Positions 1-64,000 of a stretch of DNA of 64,000 nucleotides are shown here, piece by piece. Under the pieces are notes generated by a model. That model was not told where the DNA came from. It did no database searches and worked only from the letters and a program-made list of their open reading frames with translations. The first letter of the stretch is position 1, and each line of letters begins with the position of its first letter. The stretch is taken from positions 18,551,327 to 18,615,326 of the forward strand of contig OX463864.1 in NCBI GenBank assembly GCA_949825065.1, given 5' to 3'. The translations under genes were made by a program, and so were the position numbers. This stretch comes from Odontocerum albicorne (lineage: Eukaryota; Arthropoda; Insecta; Trichoptera; Odontoceridae).

Positions 1-40
1 TTTTTGATAAAAAACGGCGGAAACTTATTTGTACACCTAA
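1..40 (+). mobile_element. right end of a mariner element cut by the window edge
   Basis: The bases match the right terminus of the mariner at 7671-8958 almost exactly (aaaacggcggaaacttattt then gtacacctaa), followed by TA at 41-42. The element has landed in the LINE remnant that begins directly after it. Only the terminus is visible. Confidence 0.85.
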
Positions 41-42
41 TA

Positions 43-660
43 TAAACAATATATTATTCAAGTATCTTGGCTCAGTCATTATAACAGTTGGGGAGGTGCT
101 ACAGGAAGTAAAAAACAAAATAAAAATTAACTGGAACAAATGGAAAGAAAAAAATGAGGTTATGTGCGACACAAGGCTATCAACAAGGGTTAAGAGCAAG
201 ATTTACATACAATACAATGATCAGGGCCGCTATACTACATGTAGCAGAGTTTTGGCATCTAAAGAAAAGAGAAGAATAACTGCTTCATGTCGTGGAGATG
301 CGTATGCTACGGTGGGCACTGGGCGTCATTAGATTGGACAAGATCTAAAATTAATGAATTCACAGAACAATCAAAGTGGTGCAATAGTAGATAAAGCCCA
401 GGACTACGCTAGTATGGGCACCTGCAGTGGTGAGAGGAAGGATCTACGCTGAAGACAGTCACGAATTGGGAACTCTTAAATAGACACAGAGGGAGACTCT
501 AGAAGAGCCTACATAAGAAAGTGGAGGACATGATGAGACTCGGACTATCCCCGAGTGATTGGTGAGATTGTGAGAGATGGAGGAAAAAGTCCAAGAAACT
601 GACCCCAAATGGATGGGATAAAGCGAGGGAAATGAAGAAGAATTTTCGGTAATTTTTGTT
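43..660 (+). pseudogene. decayed RTE-type LINE, reverse transcriptase C-terminal region
   Basis: Broken frames spell LINE C-terminal signatures: LFKYLGSVI, VMCDTRLSTRVKSKIY, AAILHVAEFWHLKKREE, EMRMLRWALGVIRLDKI, then KVEDMMRLGLSPSDW and PNGWDKAREMKK. This is the post-catalytic region of an RTE-like endonuclease/reverse transcriptase. It has many stops and shifts and lies in the intron after exon 33. Confidence 0.8.
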
Positions 661-699
661 TAAGTGTTTTTTGCATCATCTTGAAGATATATACATACA

Positions 700-985
700 T
701 ACATACGCACCATCACAAGATCTAAAATGAACGAATTCTCGGAGTAATCATAGTAGATAAAGCATGGGAAACACGACTACATGCTGAAGACAGCCACGAA
801 TTGAGAACTTCAGACGCAGAGGGAGACCCAAGAAGAGTATATAAGAATGTGGAAGACATGACGAGACTAAGACTATCCCCGAGTGATTAGCGAGCTCACG
901 AGAGATATATGAAAATAGTATAAAAAGCATACCCCAAATGGATGGGATAAGGCAAAGGAAAGGAAGAAAAAGTCCATTCGATACT
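700..985 (+). pseudogene. second copy of the RTE-type LINE 3' end
   Basis: It repeats the tail of the preceding element (KVEDMMRLGL-like text, here NVEDMTRLRLSPSD, then PKWMG). The two copies are separated by a short stretch of tacatacatacata. Stops are present, so it is non-functional. Confidence 0.7.
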
Positions 986-1109
986 TGCTGCAGTATCTGA
1001 AAAGATCCGTGTCTTGCTCCAAAGAAGACTAGATATGTGGAACACCCATTGTTATCTAGGTGGCAGAATTCTGGGGGGAAATCATGCATAACCTTTTGGT
1101 ATAACTTAC

Positions 1110-60743
<59,634 letters not shown>

Positions 60744-60799
60744 CTGCGAAAAGACAAAGGTATTAATACTGATTAGAAGACAATTTGTCTTTTTTGTAT

Positions 60800-61060
60800 A
60801 TACTTTACAATTTTTTTATTTCAAATTTGATGCAAGTTTAACTCAACTCAAGCACATTAAATAAAATTCATAGTACAGGAAAAATCAAATTGGTAACAAA
60901 AAAGTATAGTATAACAATAGACACAATAGTTACTTTTACTTCCCTGTGAAGGGGTTGAGTTTCACCTATATAATTTATTAAAAAGCTTAATCCTCAGTTT
61001 ATCTAAAGATATGGAATATGTTGATATCAGAAAATTCATTTAATAAGGTCATCCCATTTT
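60800..61060. other. intron upstream of exon 1, nothing recognised
   Basis: AT-rich intron sequence, with no exon on the minus strand and no repeat that I can support. Confidence 0.4.
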
Positions 61061-61069
61061 AAACCTGAT

Positions 61070-61290
61070 TAATGTGAGACCTGACCTAACATAACCTCAT
61101 TAATATGAGACCTGACCTAACATAACTTAATTAATATGAGATCTGACCTAACATAACTTAATTAATATGAGACCTGACCTAACATAACTTGATTAATATG
61201 AGACCTGACCTAACATAACCTCATAAATATGAGACCTTACCAAACCTAATCTCATTAATATGCGACTTGACCTAACTTAACCTCATTATT
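61070..61290. repeat. 31-bp minisatellite, about 7 copies
   Basis: Unit gacctgacctaacataactt, aattaatatga with variants. It contains CCTAA once per unit but is not telomeric. Confidence 0.85.
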
Positions 61291-61813
61291 ATAAGACATA
61301 ATCCATGTTTTACGCCATAAACTTTTAATTATAGAATAAATCATTGGTATCATATCCTTAACATATCTGAATTAGTGATGTAGACATAGTCAGGAGAATG
61401 GTTGTGAAAAAACAAAATTGTTTTTTGTCCAATTAATCATGACTTCGAGTTTATAACCACTGGAATATGCACAAAATTTGCAGTTGGTCATGACACGTAT
61501 CGTTGTTGGCAATACTAACAAACGTAAAGAGGCAACAGCTCTCGCACACGTCCCTGGGACCCTTTTTTCGAAAATTTTCATATTTTTTTAGGTACCATCA
61601 GGAATCATACCCGAAACTCCCGGGTCTAAGTCGTTCAAGTAAAATAATTCAAGTTTTTTTTAAGTACCATATACTATGTATTCAATTAAAGTTATCAAGC
61701 AACTAACTATTCATACAACACATACTGAACATTCAAGAAAATGGGTATTAGGTTATTAAGGGATTGTTAAGAAAATAAATAAGGGTATTAGGTTATTAAG
61801 GGGTTGTATAGAT

Positions 61814-62504
61814 CAGGGGTGTCCAAATTGTGGCCCGCGGGCCACATGTGACCCAATTTAAAATTTTGTGTGGCCCTTTCGAGGTGTTTATACATTTTGC
61901 ATTTTGTTTTTGATAAAATAAAAAACAAATTCTGTGCACGTTAATTATAATAATTTTCACATGTTATTAATTTTGTGAATGACGAATTTATTACCTGGGT
62001 GTCGCATCTGTAGGCCAACGCCAGAAAAAATATGCTAATGTAGTCACTAAATTGATTAAAGCATTCGACGACAGATTTTCATACATGCAAAAGCATGAGG
62101 AAAATTGCACAATTTTTGAAATCTGCACCTCCAAATGTACAAATGGAGCTTATAGACTTGCAATCAAGCATTGAAATGAAAGCCATGTTCGAAGGGAATA
62201 AAATACACGAATTTTATCAGCAATATATCCTTGAAGATAAATTTCCTAAATTAAGGCAACCGGCAAAGGCAAAATAGCCAAATTAATGACCAGTCGATAT
62301 TAAAAAAATATCAAATAATAAAAAAACAAATGTTTCAAAATTTTTACAAAGTTATAAAATATTTCGATTGTAAGTTGTTTGTTTATTTTGAATATAAAAA
62401 AACCTCATATTATTATTGAGTTATAAAATATTTATATGTGTGGCCCATCAAAAATTTGCTATGTTTTATTTGGCCCATCAAATGATTTCAGTTGGACACC
62501 CCTG
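61814..62504 (+). mobile_element. hAT-family element 3, internally deleted
   Basis: 691 bp with termini caggggtgtccaa and its complement ttggacacccctg. The flanking 8-mers gtatagat and gcatagac match at 6 of 8. Inside is a hAT transposase fragment at 62095-62277. Confidence 0.88.
62095..62277 (+). pseudogene. hAT transposase fragment
   Basis: Reads APPNVQMELIDLQSSIEMKA, HEFYQQYILEDKFPKLRQPA, similar to the middle of ZBED/GTF2IRD2-type hAT transposases. It stops before the C-terminal dimerisation region. Confidence 0.75.
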
Positions 62505-62739
62505 GCATAGACCCTTTTAAACTCCCACTTGTGCGTACGTGTTTGCGCGTTATCTCCTCATTCATTCTTTTAAAACTGCTTAACTATTTCAATGTATTAC
62601 TGCCTAACTATTTCAATGTTGTTTCAACTATTTCATTTCACATTTGTCATTTTGTAAAATTTGGACTCCTTTGAGGCTTTTCTTTTTTTCGTTCTTGCTG
62701 ACAGTTAGTAGTAACCTGAGGTGGTATATGTGGGTTTAC

Positions 62740-63510
62740 TTTTTATTTTGTTTTCTGCCATACGTTTTTGTTTTTTTATTTATTCTTTAATCTAGATATG
62801 CGGGGGTGTGGGATGGAAGCCCCCCGATGCCCTTGCGGTTGGGTTCGCCCTACATTGGCGGGGTGTATCTCGGCCGGGGGAATGTTTGTGGGATGAGCCC
62901 GGACCTTTTAATGTTGTAGCGACCTTTGTCCCTGTGGTCGCTGTTGTTGTTTAGCGAGAACGAGACAGCGACATATCTTCTACGCCTTCCTACAAATCAT
63001 ATGAATACCCGACTTGATAACAATAAATATATTGTGCGGTGGAAACGAGACGGCGACATATCTTTTGCGCCGTCTCACGCACATTCCAAATATTATAAAT
63101 ACCGACGTTTGACAATAAAATATCTCTTTGCTTATTCCGATTTCAAACGAGTTTTATTAAATCAACGATCATCTCTCCATTAAGGACAACTGTTCCTAAA
63201 GTGGTCGTCTTCTCTCTTGAATGTATTTTTTTTGTCATCTATTTATTTTTTGTGTTTTTTTTTAATATTCTTGTTCTACGTGTTTAAGAGTGTGGGCTGA
63301 AAAACATCTGTTGTCCCCGTGGCTGGGTTTGCACTATATTGGTGGGGTGTATCTTGGCCGAGGGGATGTTATTAGATGAGCCCAGACCTTTTGATAGCTT
63401 CTGTATTTAATATATTATCTGCAATTTATGTGTTTTAGAAGTGTTATTTAAATATATTTTGTACATACTATGTTGCTGTCAATAAACCTATATTTATTTA
63501 TTTATTTTAT
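62740..63510 (+). repeat. LINE 3'-end repeat R2, copy 2, split by an LTR-like element
   Basis: Left part to gcccggaccttttaatgt, right part from cttctctcttgaatgtattt, together matching 27040-27370. The 3' end is caataaacctatatttattt. The interruption is the element at 62915-63200. Confidence 0.75.
62915..63200 (+). mobile_element. LTR-like element L1, copy C, nested in a LINE tail
   Basis: Starts tgtagcgacctttgtccctg and ends ctgttcctaaa. It includes attataaataccgacgttt and is shorter than copies A and B (286 bp). The LINE target is known from 27060-27085, so the insertion is clear, but the target duplication is not clean. Confidence 0.7.
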
Positions 63511-63764
63511 AAAATGGGGGGGTTTTTAAAGGGAGGCGTAGTAGCATAAAGTTTGGAAAGCACTACTCTAAGGCAACGGTTAGAGGATTACTGTGGTTCT
63601 GTTGGCTTTCATAGAACTTTATTGTATAGAACTTTATTGCAAAGTTTGCAAAAAAATATCTAGTTCATTAAAACAGACGGGTAAGGCATGGTAATGAGTA
63701 CCATCATTGCAACACTCTCTAACTGGAAAACAATATTTTTATTCCATTCGATTCTAGCGAGGTA

Positions 63765-63898
63765 CATCCCAGACCTTTTGATAGTTTGTGTTTTTAATGT
63801 ATTATCTGCAATTTATGTGTTTTAGAAGTGTTATTTAAATATATTTTGTACATACTATGTTGCTGTCAATAAACCTATATTTATTTACTTATTATTTA
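63765..63898 (+). repeat. LINE 3'-end repeat R2, terminal fragment
   Basis: cccagaccttttgatagttt, gttatttaaatatattttgt and caataaacctatatttattt duplicate the 3' end at 63375-63500. Confidence 0.7.
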
Positions 63899-64000
63899 TT
63901 ACATGTAAAATAAATGTATAGTATTTTTTTCGACTAAATGTGCAGGAATGGTATTTATGAAATTATTGTGTAAATATTCTTATTTTTATAGTAAAATGGT

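Noticed and set aside
1..1109. Remaining kinase exons
   Set aside because: After the donor at 1109 the sequence to the left edge is LINE and mariner remnants. No VAIK, HRDLK or DFG-like text was found.
61070..61290. CCTAA-containing tandem repeat as interstitial insect telomere sequence
   Set aside because: The unit is 31 bp with one CCTAA each, not a run of TTAGG/CCTAA.
60744..64000. Further upstream projectin exons
   Set aside because: No Ig end leading into KPDKPEGPLE with a phase 1 donor was found. The stretch holds hAT, LINE and LTR-like sequence only.

Overview
The window is animal, almost certainly insect, genomic DNA. It is AT-rich and full of introns. One giant muscle gene on the minus strand runs through nearly all of it, from about 60743 down to 1110. 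The gene encodes the insect projectin/twitchin protein (Drosophila bent, bt), a titin-family giant made of fibronectin type III (Fn3) and immunoglobulin (Ig) domains followed by a protein kinase. I recovered 33 consecutive exons. All have GT/AG introns and all phases agree, which gives about 10.5 kb of coding sequence (about 3513 codons) with no stop. The 5' part of the gene lies to the right of the window. Most of the kinase and the C-terminal Ig domains lie to the left.

Domain order from N to C is: (Fn3-Fn3-Ig) six times, then Fn3-Fn3-Fn3-Ig, Fn3-Fn3-Ig, Fn3-Fn3-Fn3-Ig-Ig, Fn3-Fn3-Ig-Ig, Fn3, a basic linker, and the start of the kinase domain. Twelve small exons (60743-44054) come first. 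A single uninterrupted 4989-bp exon (42691-37703) follows and carries almost half of the coding sequence. Twenty more small exons (36642-1110) complete the series.

The introns and flanks are a museum of mobile elements. They include mariner elements (one nested inside a MITE whose uninterrupted copies also lie here, one internally deleted, and one end at the left edge), three deleted hAT elements with 8-bp target duplications, a TTAA-flanked piggyBac-like MITE, a fold-back element and Penelope-like element (PLE) fragments with GIY-YIG remnants and hammerhead-like termini. There are also many decayed non-LTR retrotransposon 3' ends, two tRNA-derived SINE families, a solo-LTR family, and one degenerate ORF of a repeat-borne protein family that I cannot name with certainty. 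Many minisatellites of 20 to 83 bp units fill the rest. Several repeats sit within a few tens of bases of projectin splice sites, and some minisatellite units carry splice-site-like motifs on the sense strand.

No other host gene, rRNA, true tRNA gene or CRISPR array was seen. The species cannot be named from this sequence; insect is inferred from the projectin sequence and the transposon mix.
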